Positions 1 through 7,704 of a DNA stretch of 50,707 nt are shown piece by piece. Origin of the DNA: an uncultured Oscillospiraceae bacterium (GTDB lineage: Bacteria > Bacillota > Clostridia > Oscillospirales > Oscillospiraceae); contig CAJUQS010000078.1 of assembly GCA_910588365.1 (NCBI GenBank), forward strand, positions 1 to 50,707, given 5' to 3'. The notes beneath the pieces were generated by a model. The model was given only the letters and a program-made list of their open reading frames with translations, was not told where the DNA came from and made no database searches. Position 1 is the stretch's first letter, and each line of letters starts with the position of its first letter. A program made the position numbers and the translations under genes.

Positions 1-436
1 CATCGAGGGGTCATGCACGATTATTCTGCACAGGCGCTCGATGCGCCTGTTGCAGAATCCTGACGGATTGCAAGGATTTTTAACGCAGTCAGGGCGGAAA
101 ATATGCCGCCAAGGCGGGCGCGGGGAGATGTTAAACAGGCGGATTGCCGGATAAGGATAGATTTTTTGCTGAACAAGGCGATTTTCCGTAGGAATCCTGA
201 CGGATTTCAAGGGAAATCAGCGATGTTTCAGCGGAAAAGGATGCCATCAGACGGCGTTTTGGCGGTTTTGAAACAGACTCTAGTCGTGTACCAAGTTAGG
301 AATTGCAAATTGCGCATGGAGGAGGATTTTTGCACGGCAAGGCGGACAACACCTTGCCCTGCGAAAATTCTGCTCCGGCTTCTAGTTCGCTTTCTGACCG
401 GATACACCACTAGGGCTGTGGCGAGCTTTGCCCGCC
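1..436. repeat. Gene-free region with degenerate ~137-bp tandem repeat and hairpins
   Basis: No credible gene lies here; open frames have no ribosome site or family signature. A strong hairpin spans 24-57 (TTCTGC-ACAGGCG arms). The phrase GAATCCTGACGGATT occurs at about 55 and again at about 192, and GCGGAAAA..ATGCC at about 95 and 233, so two diverged units about 137 bp apart can be seen. The segment CCGCCAAGGCGGGCGCG followed by TTAAACAGG (about 109-140) recurs inverted near 33330. A second hairpin made of GGCAAGG/CCTTGCC arms lies at about 338-365, just downstream of the exonuclease gene, and may end its transcript. Confidence 0.5.
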
Positions 437-1402
437 TCACGCGGTATACGCGCCGGACCGCTCCAGCTCCTTTTTCTCCTTGCGGCGGTTCTTCTCCTGG
501 ATCTTCCGGCAGATTTTCCGGTAGCGCTCGGCGATGGGGCCGGCATCCTTGTAGATGGCCACCTTGCCGCTCCACCGGTCCCCCTCCCGCTGGGCGGTGA
601 CGGTGACGTACAGACGCCGGTGCTCCCGGCACTTGCAGCGCAGCACCTGCTCGGTGGGTGTGGTGCGGATCCAGCGGCCCGCGCTCAGACTCTGCCCGCA
701 CAGCGGGCACACCGGCTGGCACACCTCCCGCCGGTTCTTGCAGGCCCAGCGGGTGTCGTAGGTGCCCAGATCCAGCTCCCACAGGGGCAGGAGACCCTTC
801 TGCTTGGGCGGCTTGTGGAACAGGGACATCCCCTCGAACCGGTCCAGCATGGTTTGGTAGACCAGCACCGTGTAATAGGTGTCGTTCCACGCGCTGTGGA
901 AGTCCAGATCCGTCTCCATCCCCAGATCCGTCACCGCCTTCTCCAGGGAGGGCTGGCACCCCAGATCGCCGTCCACCAGCTTCTGATAGACATATTGCAG
1001 ATCAAAGTACTCGCACTTCCAGTCCGCGTCAAAGGAGAGGCGGTGGAACTCGAAATTTTTCAGCAGGACCTCCACGTCGTTGTTTCCCCACTCCACAAAC
1101 ACCGGGTCCTTGCCGCACCAGCGCAGGAAGGCGGGCCCCAGATCCAGGAAGCCGGGGGCGTCCGCCAGCAGCTCCCGCAGCTCCTCCCGGCCGTAGGGCA
1201 GCAGGCGGTAGGTACGGCTCTCGATCTTGCGGCTGGCCTTGGGATGAATGTAGCTATGGAAGGAGTCCAGCATGACGCCGGTCCCCTGCTCCACCTTCAT
1301 GGCAGCCACCTCAATCAGCTCGTGAAAGGGGAGCCTCTCCCCCGCCTTATTGCGGTAGAATGTAGTATTCCATTCCAAATCCAGAAAAATCAGCTCGGGC
1401 AT
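437..1402 (-). CDS. DEDDh 3'-5' exonuclease domain protein with C-terminal zinc-ribbon-like cysteines
   Basis: A 321-residue protein with the DnaQ/RNase T-type exonuclease fold. The Exo I motif FLDLEW gives D8 and E10, Exo II has D109 in WGNNDV, and Exo III has H169 and D174 in DFHSAWND, the DEDDh set that binds two metals and removes 3' nucleotides from DNA or RNA. The C-terminal third is not part of the core fold: it carries CPLC (C232, C235) and CKC (C256, C258), a probable zinc ribbon, and ends in a Lys/Arg-rich helix that could bind nucleic acid. It starts 4 nt after the stop of the pseudouridine synthase gene, so the two are co-transcribed. The substrate cannot be read from the sequence. 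Confidence 0.85.
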   Translation of the reverse strand: MPELIFLDLEWNTTFYRNKAGERLPFHELIEVAAMKVEQGTGVMLDSFHSYIHPKASRKIESRTYRLLPYGREELRELLADAPGFLDLGPAFLRWCGKDPVFVEWGNNDVEVLLKNFEFHRLSFDADWKCEYFDLQYVYQKLVDGDLGCQPSLEKAVTDLGMETDLDFHSAWNDTYYTVLVYQTMLDRFEGMSLFHKPPKQKGLLPLWELDLGTYDTRWACKNRREVCQPVCPLCGQSLSAGRWIRTTPTEQVLRCKCREHRRLYVTVTAQREGDRWSGKVAIYKDAGPIAERYRKICRKIQEKNRRKEKKELERSGAYTA

Positions 1403-1406
1403 ATGT

Positions 1407-2291
1407 TCATCGCTCCAGTAGTTTTTTCATATCCGCAGGCAGCGGGGCGGTAAAGGCGAGAGGCCGTCCGGTAAGGGGGTGCTCCAGCTCCAGACGGCCG
1501 GCGTGAAGGGCGGGCCGGCCGATCAGCGCCCGGTCCTCCGTCCCGTACAGCCAGTCCCCGGCCAGGGGACAGCCCAGGGCGGCCATGTGCACCCGGATCT
1601 GGTGGGTACGGCCGGTGCGGGGCGTCAGCTCCACCAGGGAGAGCGCCCCCCGCCTCTCCGCCAGACGGTAGTCCGTCCGGGCGGGCTGGCCCGCCGGGTC
1701 CACCCGGCGGCGGATGGCGGAGCCCGGCGCACGGCCGATGGGCAGCTCCACGCTTCCCGCCGCCGGTTCGGGCGCGCCCACGCAGACCGCCAGATAGCCC
1801 CGGGAAAAGGCGCCGCCGTGGAGCTGACGCCGCAGCCGGTCGTGGACCCAGCTGTTCTTGGCGGCCACCATCAGCCCCGTGGTGCCCCGGTCCAGCCGGT
1901 TGACCGGGTGGAAGGAGAAGCCGGGCCCCAGATAATGAGCAAGGCCGTTGGCCAGGGTCGGCTCCCCGGGAGCCAGGGAGGAGGGGATCACCGCCAGAGG
2001 GGCGCGCTTGTTGATCACCAGCAGGTACTTGTCCTCGTAGGGAATGTCCAGCTCCATGGGGACCGGCTCCACGGCCGTGGGCCGCTCGGCGGCCCCCAGA
2101 TCCACCGCCAGCCGGTCGCCGGTACGCACCACGGCGCTGGTGAACACCCGCGCCCCGTTGAGGGTCAGGCCGCTTTCCGTCCGCTTCAGCCGGCCGATCA
2201 GGGCCGCAGAGAGTCCCAGTTCCCGGCGCAGCAGGGATCGGACGTCCCGCCCGTCCTGCTCCGCCGTTACCACCAACTCCAGAGCGGCCAT
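1407..2291 (-). CDS. RluA-family 23S rRNA-type pseudouridine synthase
   Basis: A 294-residue enzyme that isomerises uridine to pseudouridine in structured RNA. An N-terminal S4-like RNA-binding segment (about 14-75) precedes the RluA catalytic domain; the signature NRLDRGTTGL contains catalytic Asp134, and GRTHQIRVH lies further on. The ATG at 2291 is chosen because AGGGGGTG sits just upstream; a TTG seven codons earlier would lie inside that ribosome site. The promoter at 2324-2352 leaves a leader of about 25 nt. The RluB/C/D-like subtype, and so the target uridines, cannot be decided by eye. The exonuclease gene follows directly. Confidence 0.92.
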   Translation of the reverse strand: MAALELVVTAEQDGRDVRSLLRRELGLSAALIGRLKRTESGLTLNGARVFTSAVVRTGDRLAVDLGAAERPTAVEPVPMELDIPYEDKYLLVINKRAPLAVIPSSLAPGEPTLANGLAHYLGPGFSFHPVNRLDRGTTGLMVAAKNSWVHDRLRRQLHGGAFSRGYLAVCVGAPEPAAGSVELPIGRAPGSAIRRRVDPAGQPARTDYRLAERRGALSLVELTPRTGRTHQIRVHMAALGCPLAGDWLYGTEDRALIGRPALHAGRLELEHPLTGRPLAFTAPLPADMKKLLER

Positions 2292-2323
2292 GACACACCC
2301 CCTATGCAACAAAATTTGAATTT

Positions 2324-2352
2324 ATTATACAACAGTCCGCAAATGTTTTCAA
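2324..2352 (-). promoter_or_regulatory. Sigma-A-type promoter for the pseudouridine synthase-exonuclease operon
   Basis: On the minus strand TTGAAA (2347-2352), a 17-nt spacer and a perfect TATAAT (2324-2329) precede the start codon by about 33 nt, in an AT-rich stretch between GC-rich genes. Confidence 0.8.
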
Positions 2353-2400
2353 TAAGCAAAATCGTGTAAAAAGGGGATTTTTAAGGAAAATTTTCCAAGT

Positions 2401-2443
2401 AAAAAAAGGCGGGGACAGGTCGCGGTTTTTGCCTCTCCCCGTC
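2401..2443 (-). terminator. Intrinsic terminator after engB
   Basis: Read on the minus strand, GACGGGGAGAGG and CCTGTCCCCGCC form an imperfect 12-bp stem followed by seven T residues, directly downstream of the engB stop. It closes the tig-clpP-clpX-lon-engB series. Confidence 0.8.
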
Positions 2444-2453
2444 CTCGTCTTCC

Positions 2454-3047
2454 TTATCCGTTTTCAACCGCCGCCGCCAGCCAGCCCATCAGCTCCGCCT
2501 TCCCATCGCCCTTTTCCGCGGAGAAGGGGATGAGCACATCCCCCTCCCGGAGGTCCAATGTCTGGCGGATCAGCTCCAGATTGGGCGCAATCTCGGATTT
2601 TTTCAGCTTGTCCAGCTTGTTGGCCGCAACCACCAGGGGGCACCCGGCGTCATAGAACCAGTTGGCCATGGTCACATCGTCGGCAGTGGGCTTGTGCCGC
2701 GCGTCCACAATCTGTACGCCGACGGCGATCAGCCCGGAGGCGAAGTAGGCCTCCATCAGCCGCCCCCAGCGGTCCCGCTCGGCCTTGGATACCTTGGCGT
2801 AGCCGTAGCCGGGCAGGTCCACCAGATAGGCCGCGCCGTCCAGGCGGAAATAGTTGATTTGACTGGTTTTTCCAGGCGACGCGCCCACTCGGGCGAAGTT
2901 CTTCCGGTTGACCAGCCGGTTGATGACCGAGCTCTTGCCCACGTTGGAGCGGCCCGCGAAGGCCAGCTGGGGCAGGCCGTCCCGGAGAAAGTCCTTCGGC
3001 GACGCGGCGGAGCGGATAAACTCCACCTGATTGAAATTCACTGCCAT
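2454..3047 (-). CDS. engB: EngB/YsxC ribosome-biogenesis GTPase
   Basis: A 197-residue TRAFAC GTPase needed for 50S subunit assembly in bacteria. All G motifs are visible: the P-loop GRSNVGKSS (32-40), G2 Thr within GKTSQINYF, G3 DLPGYGYAK, G4 NKLDKLKK and a G5 near IPFSAEKG. Length is normal for the family. CAGGAGG precedes the ATG. It is last in the chaperone/protease series, with the usual lon-engB neighbourhood seen across Firmicutes, and is followed by a terminator. An 81-nt gap to lon holds an interspersed hairpin repeat. Confidence 0.96.
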   Translation of the reverse strand: MAVNFNQVEFIRSAASPKDFLRDGLPQLAFAGRSNVGKSSVINRLVNRKNFARVGASPGKTSQINYFRLDGAAYLVDLPGYGYAKVSKAERDRWGRLMEAYFASGLIAVGVQIVDARHKPTADDVTMANWFYDAGCPLVVAANKLDKLKKSEIAPNLELIRQTLDLREGDVLIPFSAEKGDGKAELMGWLAAAVENG

Positions 3048-3058
3048 TGCGGCCTCCT

Positions 3059-3122
3059 GAAGCGAAGCGGAGCTTCGCGCAAAGTTTCTTCTTCCCTCTT
3101 TTTCTGTTCAAAGAAAAAGAAG
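3059..3122 (+). repeat. Interspersed hairpin-plus-pyrimidine repeat, copy 1
   Basis: Read on the plus strand, a GCGAAGC-GGA-GCTTCGC hairpin is followed by a CAAAGTTTCTTC..CTCTTTTTC tract and an imperfect CTTTTTCTG/CAAAGAAAAAG stem. Related copies lie at about 14893 and 24838. It sits between lon and engB. Confidence 0.55.
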
Positions 3123-3128
3123 GACCGG

Positions 3129-5555
3129 TTACTGTCTTAACCCGGCGTCCTGCACCGGCTTCTCCACTGGCACAAAAGCCGTGATGATCTCCTTGTCCTC
3201 CCCGGCCGGCCGGCTCTCTCCGCCGGCGGCGTCCACCCGGATGAGGGCCTCGGTGAGCACCTCGTCGATGGTCTCCACCGGGACAAAGCGCAGGCTCTCC
3301 CGGACCACCGGGTCGATCTCCGCCAGATCCCGCCGGTTCTCCTTGGGGATGATCACCGTGGAGATGCCGTTGCGCTTGGCGGCCATGGTCTTCTCCTTCA
3401 GCCCGCCGATGGCCAGCACCCGGCCCCGCAGCGTCACCTCTCCGGTCATGGCCACGCTGCTGCGGACCTTCTCCCCCGTCAGGGCCGAAACCACCGCCGT
3501 GGTGATGGCGATCCCCGCCGACGGCCCGTCCTTGGGCACCGCCCCCTCGGGGAAATGAATGTGGATGTCCCGGTTCTTGTGGAACTCCGGGTCAATGCCC
3601 AGCTGGGCGGCCCGGCTGCGGATGCAGCTGACGGCAGCCTGGGCGGACTCCTTCATCACGTCCCCCAGGTTTCCGGTGAGCTCCAGCTTGCCGGAGCCCT
3701 CCATCACGTTGACCTCCACCTCCAGCAGTTCGCCGCCCACCTCGGTCCAGGCCAGGCCGTTGACCACGCCCACCGGATCCTGGTCCAGCTTGGGGGGCAG
3801 ATAGCGCCGCGGTCCCAGGTACTCCTCCAGGTTCTCCGCCGTGACGGCGGCCCGCCGCGCCTCCCGGGTCACCAGACGCATGGCCGTCTTCCGGCACAGC
3901 TTCCCCATGGTGCGCTCCAGATTCCGCACGCCGGACTCCCGGGTATAGCCGGCGATGATCTCCCGGATGGCCTCGTCGCTGACCCGCAGCACCCGCCGGC
4001 TCAGGCCGTGCTCCTTCATCTGCTTGGGCAGCAGGTAGCGGCTGGCAATCTCCATCTTCTCCTCATCGGTGTAGCTGGTCAGCTCGATGACCTCCATCCG
4101 GTCCAGCAGAGGCCGGGGGATAGTGGAGGTGGTGTTGGCGGTGGTGATGAAGAGCACCCGGCTCAGATCCAGGGGGATCTCCAGGAAGTGGTCCCGGAAG
4201 GCGCAGTTCTGCTCGCTGTCCAGCACCTCCAGCATGGCGGAGGCCGGGTCCCCCCGGAAGTCGCTGCCCATCTTGTCAATCTCGTCCAGCAGCAGCAGGG
4301 GGTTCATGCTGCCGCTCTGGCTGATGGCGTTGACGATGCGGCCCGGCATAGCACCTATGTAGGTCTTCCGGTGGCCGCGTATGTCCGCCTCGTCCCGGAC
4401 GCCGCCCAGGCTCAGCCGGGCCAGCTTCCGGTTCAGGGCTGAGGCCACGGAGATGGCGATGGAGGTCTTGCCCACCCCCGGAGGGCCCACCAGACAGATG
4501 ATCCTGCCCTTGGCCTCCGGGTTCATCTGCCGCACGGCGATGAACTCCAGGATCCGCTCCTTCACCTTTTCCAGGCCGAAGTGGTCCCGGTCCAGGATTT
4601 TCCTCGCGGCGGACACACTGGCCCGCTCCCTGGTTTCCACGCCCCAGGGCATGTCCAGGCACACGTCCAGATAGTTGCGGATGACAGCGGCCTCGGCGCT
4701 GGAGAAGGACTGCTTGGACAGCCGGTCCACCTCCTTGAGCAGCTTTGCCTCGATTTCGCCGCCCAGCTGCCGCTCCTCAATCTTCACCCGGTACTCGATC
4801 AGCTCGCTGTCCTCGTCCTCACCCAGCTCCCGCTGGAGAAGGCGGATCTGCTCCCGGATGATGTGGTCCCGCTGGACCTCCCCCATCTCCCGGCGGATCT
4901 TGCCCTCCAGCTCCTGCTCGCAGGTGAGGACCTCCGTCTCCCGGGCCAGCAGCTCATTGATCTTCCGCAGGCGCTGGACGGGCCGCAACTCCTCCAGAAT
5001 CTCCTGCTTGTCCTGGTGGCGCAGCATGATGTTCTGCGCGATGAAGTCCGCCAGATGTCCGGGGTCCCGGTCCTCCATGACGGCGGCGGAAACCTCCTCC
5101 CCCAGCCGGGGCGCCAGGGACGCGTACTCGCCGAAATTGGCGTAGGTCTGGCGCAGCAGGGCCTCCAGTTGGAAGTCGGAGATGCGGGCCCGGCCCTCCC
5201 GGATGGGCTCCACGTTGCCCTGCAGATAGGGCTCCGTCTGCCACAGGCGGCGCAGCTTCGCCCTGCCCTTGCCCTCCATCATCACCCGGACAGTGGTGTC
5301 CCCGATGCGGAGAATCTGCCGGATCACCGAGACAGTCCCCACACTGTACAGGTCCTTCTCACCGGGCTGGAAGGTCACCAGATCCCGCTGAGACGCCAAA
5401 AAGATGAACTGGTCCCCCTCCATGGCCCGCTCCAGGGCACGGATGGAGATCTCCCGCTCCACATCAAAGCTGAGAATGCAGCCGGGGAAGATGGTCAGGC
5501 CCCGCAGCGCCAGCACCGGCATATTCATTGTGGCGTTTTTTTCAATCGTATCCAT
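3129..5555 (-). CDS. lon: ATP-dependent Lon protease (LonA type)
   Basis: An 808-residue soluble AAA+ serine protease that degrades misfolded and regulatory proteins. Order: N-terminal substrate-recognition domain (about 10-200), coiled coil (200-280), AAA+ module with Walker A GPPGVGKT (357-364) and the Walker B LLLLDEIDKM, and a C-terminal protease domain with the Ser-Lys dyad S679 (PKDGPSAG) and K722 (GGLKEK), the same spacing as in E. coli Lon. No transmembrane insert is present, so it is LonA, not LonB. AAAGGAG precedes the ATG by 7 nt. It lies 146 nt downstream of clpX, with a stable hairpin in the gap that may reduce read-through. No HrcA/CIRCE or CtsR-like operator was found. Confidence 0.98.
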   Translation of the reverse strand: MDTIEKNATMNMPVLALRGLTIFPGCILSFDVEREISIRALERAMEGDQFIFLASQRDLVTFQPGEKDLYSVGTVSVIRQILRIGDTTVRVMMEGKGRAKLRRLWQTEPYLQGNVEPIREGRARISDFQLEALLRQTYANFGEYASLAPRLGEEVSAAVMEDRDPGHLADFIAQNIMLRHQDKQEILEELRPVQRLRKINELLARETEVLTCEQELEGKIRREMGEVQRDHIIREQIRLLQRELGEDEDSELIEYRVKIEERQLGGEIEAKLLKEVDRLSKQSFSSAEAAVIRNYLDVCLDMPWGVETRERASVSAARKILDRDHFGLEKVKERILEFIAVRQMNPEAKGRIICLVGPPGVGKTSIAISVASALNRKLARLSLGGVRDEADIRGHRKTYIGAMPGRIVNAISQSGSMNPLLLLDEIDKMGSDFRGDPASAMLEVLDSEQNCAFRDHFLEIPLDLSRVLFITTANTTSTIPRPLLDRMEVIELTSYTDEEKMEIASRYLLPKQMKEHGLSRRVLRVSDEAIREIIAGYTRESGVRNLERTMGKLCRKTAMRLVTREARRAAVTAENLEEYLGPRRYLPPKLDQDPVGVVNGLAWTEVGGELLEVEVNVMEGSGKLELTGNLGDVMKESAQAAVSCIRSRAAQLGIDPEFHKNRDIHIHFPEGAVPKDGPSAGIAITTAVVSALTGEKVRSSVAMTGEVTLRGRVLAIGGLKEKTMAAKRNGISTVIIPKENRRDLAEIDPVVRESLRFVPVETIDEVLTEALIRVDAAGGESRPAGEDKEIITAFVPVEKPVQDAGLRQ

Positions 5556-5601
5556 TGTCGGCTCTCCTTTCCCCGGCGGGAACGCCGGGAGGACTCTGAG
5601 G

Positions 5602-5631
5602 AAAAGGGGGGCAGAATAGAATCCGCCCCCC
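5602..5631 (-). terminator. Intercistronic hairpin / possible partial terminator between clpX and lon
   Basis: On the minus strand GGGGGGC and GCCCCCC arms enclose a 12-nt loop and are followed by CTTTTCC. The U-tract is short and no convincing lon promoter lies downstream, so partial termination or mRNA-end stabilisation is likelier than a full stop. Confidence 0.5.
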
Positions 5632-5701
5632 GCTTACCACTCTTCGCTTCCGAAAACCACACACAGGTCCACAATCAAACGCTTGCCCGGCCCCGTGCGC
5701 C

Positions 5702-6982
5702 TTACGACGCGGTGTTGGGCCACCGGGCCGGCTCCGCCTCCAGGCCGCCGCCGCTGCGGACCAGGGTGGGGCCGCATGCCCCCTCCACACAGGCGGAGGT
5801 GATCACCACCTTTTCCACCGTGGGGTCGGAGGGAATGTCGTACATGATGTCCGTCAAAATCCCCTCCATCACAGCCCGCAGGCCTCTGGCGCCGATGTTG
5901 CGCTCAATGGCCTTCTCGGCCACCGCGTCCAGGGCGCCCTCATCAAATGCCAGCTCCACCCGGTCGTACTCCAGCAGCTTCTGATACTGCTTAACCAGGG
6001 CGTTTTTCGGCTCGGTGAGGATGCGCACCAAGTCCTCACGCTTCAAGGAGTCCAGGGGCGCGATGATGGGCAGACGGCCCACCAGCTCGGGGATGATGCC
6101 GAATTTCAGCAGGTCATGGGGCTGTACCTCCTTGAGGATGGCCCCCATGTCCCGGTCCTTCCTGCTCTGGAGCGGGGAGTCAAAGCCCATGCTCCGCTTG
6201 TCTGTGCGCCGCTCGATGATCTTCTCCAGCCCGTCGAAGGCACCGCCGCAGATAAACAGGATGTTCCGGGTGTTGATCTGGATGAACTCCTGGTGAGGGT
6301 GCTTGCGGCCGCCCTGGGGAGGGACGTTGGCCACGGTGCCCTCCAGAATCTTCAGCAGGGCCTGCTGCACCCCCTCGCCGGACACGTCCCGGGTGATGGA
6401 GGTGTTCTCGCTCTTGCGGGCAATCTTGTCGATCTCGTCCACGTAGATGATCCCGTGCTCGGCCAGATCCACGTCATAGTCCGCAGCCTGCAGCAGGCGC
6501 AGCAGGATATTCTCCACATCGTCACCCACGTAGCCCGCCTCGGTGAGGGTGGTGGCGTCGGCAATGGCAAAGGGCACCTGGAGAATCCGGGCAAGGGTCT
6601 GGGCGATATGGGTCTTGCCGCTGCCGGTGGGGCCTATCATGAGGATGTTGCTCTTTTGCAGCTCCACATCCTCCCCGCCGCCGAAGTGGACGCGCTTATA
6701 GTGGTTGTAGACCGCCACGGAAAGCGCCACCTTGGCGCTCTCCTGACCGATGACATACTGGTCCATAACCTCCCGGATCTCCCGGGGTACGGGCAGCTGA
6801 TCGGGCAGCTCCACCGCCGGGCAGCCGTTCTGTCCGCCCAGCTCCTCCTCCAGTACGCTCATGCACAGATTCACGCACTGGTCGCAGATGCGGGCCCCAG
6901 GCCCCTGGATCATCCGCCGCACCTCCTCCTCCCGCTTGCCGCAGAAGGAGCAGCGCAGAGACTTCTTCGTCTCGTCACTCAT
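5702..6982 (-). CDS. clpX: ClpX, ATP-dependent unfoldase of the ClpXP protease
   Basis: A 426-residue AAA+ hexameric unfoldase that recognises substrates and feeds them to ClpP. The N-terminal zinc-binding domain uses C11, C14, C33 and C36. Walker A GPTGSGKT is at 117-124, the pore loop GYVG at 150-153, Walker B IIYVDEIDK follows, and an arginine-rich sensor region GARGLRAVMEG lies near the C-terminus. It lies 32 nt downstream of clpP, as in most Firmicutes, so both subunits are made together. The protein ends in a short Gly/Glu-rich tail of no known role. Confidence 0.98.
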   Translation of the reverse strand: MSDETKKSLRCSFCGKREEEVRRMIQGPGARICDQCVNLCMSVLEEELGGQNGCPAVELPDQLPVPREIREVMDQYVIGQESAKVALSVAVYNHYKRVHFGGGEDVELQKSNILMIGPTGSGKTHIAQTLARILQVPFAIADATTLTEAGYVGDDVENILLRLLQAADYDVDLAEHGIIYVDEIDKIARKSENTSITRDVSGEGVQQALLKILEGTVANVPPQGGRKHPHQEFIQINTRNILFICGGAFDGLEKIIERRTDKRSMGFDSPLQSRKDRDMGAILKEVQPHDLLKFGIIPELVGRLPIIAPLDSLKREDLVRILTEPKNALVKQYQKLLEYDRVELAFDEGALDAVAEKAIERNIGARGLRAVMEGILTDIMYDIPSDPTVEKVVITSACVEGACGPTLVRSGGGLEAEPARWPNTAS

Positions 6983-7014
6983 GGGTTTGTTCCCTTCTCA
7001 CATTCAAAAAAGTA

Positions 7015-7596
7015 TTACCTGGAGTAGATGACCTTGTCAATGATGCCATACTCCTTGGCCTCCTCGGCCGTCATGAAGTTGTCACGCTCGCAGTCGGCGG
7101 TAACGGTCTCCACGTCCCTGCCGGTGTTCTCCGCCAGGATGTGGTTCATCCGCTTCTTGATAATCTCCAGACGCCGCAGGTGGATGGCCATGTCGGTAAT
7201 CTGGCCCTTGGTGCCCGCAGAGGGCTGATGGATCATGATCTCCGCGTTGGGAAGCGCCAGGCGCTTGCCCTTGGTCCCGGACGAGAGCAGGAACGCCGCC
7301 ATGCTGGCGCCCATGCCGATGCAGATGGTGGACACGTCGCACTTGATATACTGCATGGTGTCATAGATGGCCATGCCATCGGTGATGGAGCCGCCGGGGC
7401 TGTTGATATAGAACTGGATATCCTTGTCCGGGTCCTGGGCCTCCAGGTACAGCAGCTGTGCCACCACCAGGCTGGCAGTGGTCGCGTTGACCTCCTCGCC
7501 CAGAAAGACGATGCGGTCATTGAGCAGGCGGGAAAAAATATCGTAGGACCGCTCCCCCCGGTTGGTCTGCTCAACTACATATGGAACTAAGCTCAT
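7015..7596 (-). CDS. clpP: ClpP, proteolytic subunit of Clp protease
   Basis: A 193-residue serine peptidase forming the tetradecameric ClpXP chamber. The catalytic triad is S98 in GMGASMAAF, H123 in MIHQPSAG and D172 in ERDNF, in register with E. coli numbering. The start at 7596 is preferred because AGGAGGT lies 7 nt upstream; the ATG two codons earlier sits almost on the ribosome site, and longer versions would add an unconserved N-terminus. It is encoded between tig and clpX, the standard order. The first residues resemble an N-terminal loop and not a long propeptide. Confidence 0.97.
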   Translation of the reverse strand: MSLVPYVVEQTNRGERSYDIFSRLLNDRIVFLGEEVNATTASLVVAQLLYLEAQDPDKDIQFYINSPGGSITDGMAIYDTMQYIKCDVSTICIGMGASMAAFLLSSGTKGKRLALPNAEIMIHQPSAGTKGQITDMAIHLRRLEIIKKRMNHILAENTGRDVETVTADCERDNFMTAEEAKEYGIIDKVIYSR

Positions 7597-7704
7597 TGTC
7601 ATTACCTCCTGACAGAATCCTCCACCCGCCGGTTTCTCCCTCCGTGCCCACACCGCCACACTAGGATAACCCAATTGGGAAATTTTTAGTACAGAGTCTG
7701 TTTT

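Noticed and set aside
103..600. A 165-residue open frame on the plus strand at the window start
   Set aside because: It runs through the intergenic repeats and into the antisense of the exonuclease gene, has no ribosome site and shows arginine/proline-rich antisense composition.
7597..7704. A separate clpP promoter or CtsR operator
   Set aside because: No tandem GGTCAAA-type heptads and no acceptable -35/-10 pair; only a short CCCAATTGGG palindrome is present.
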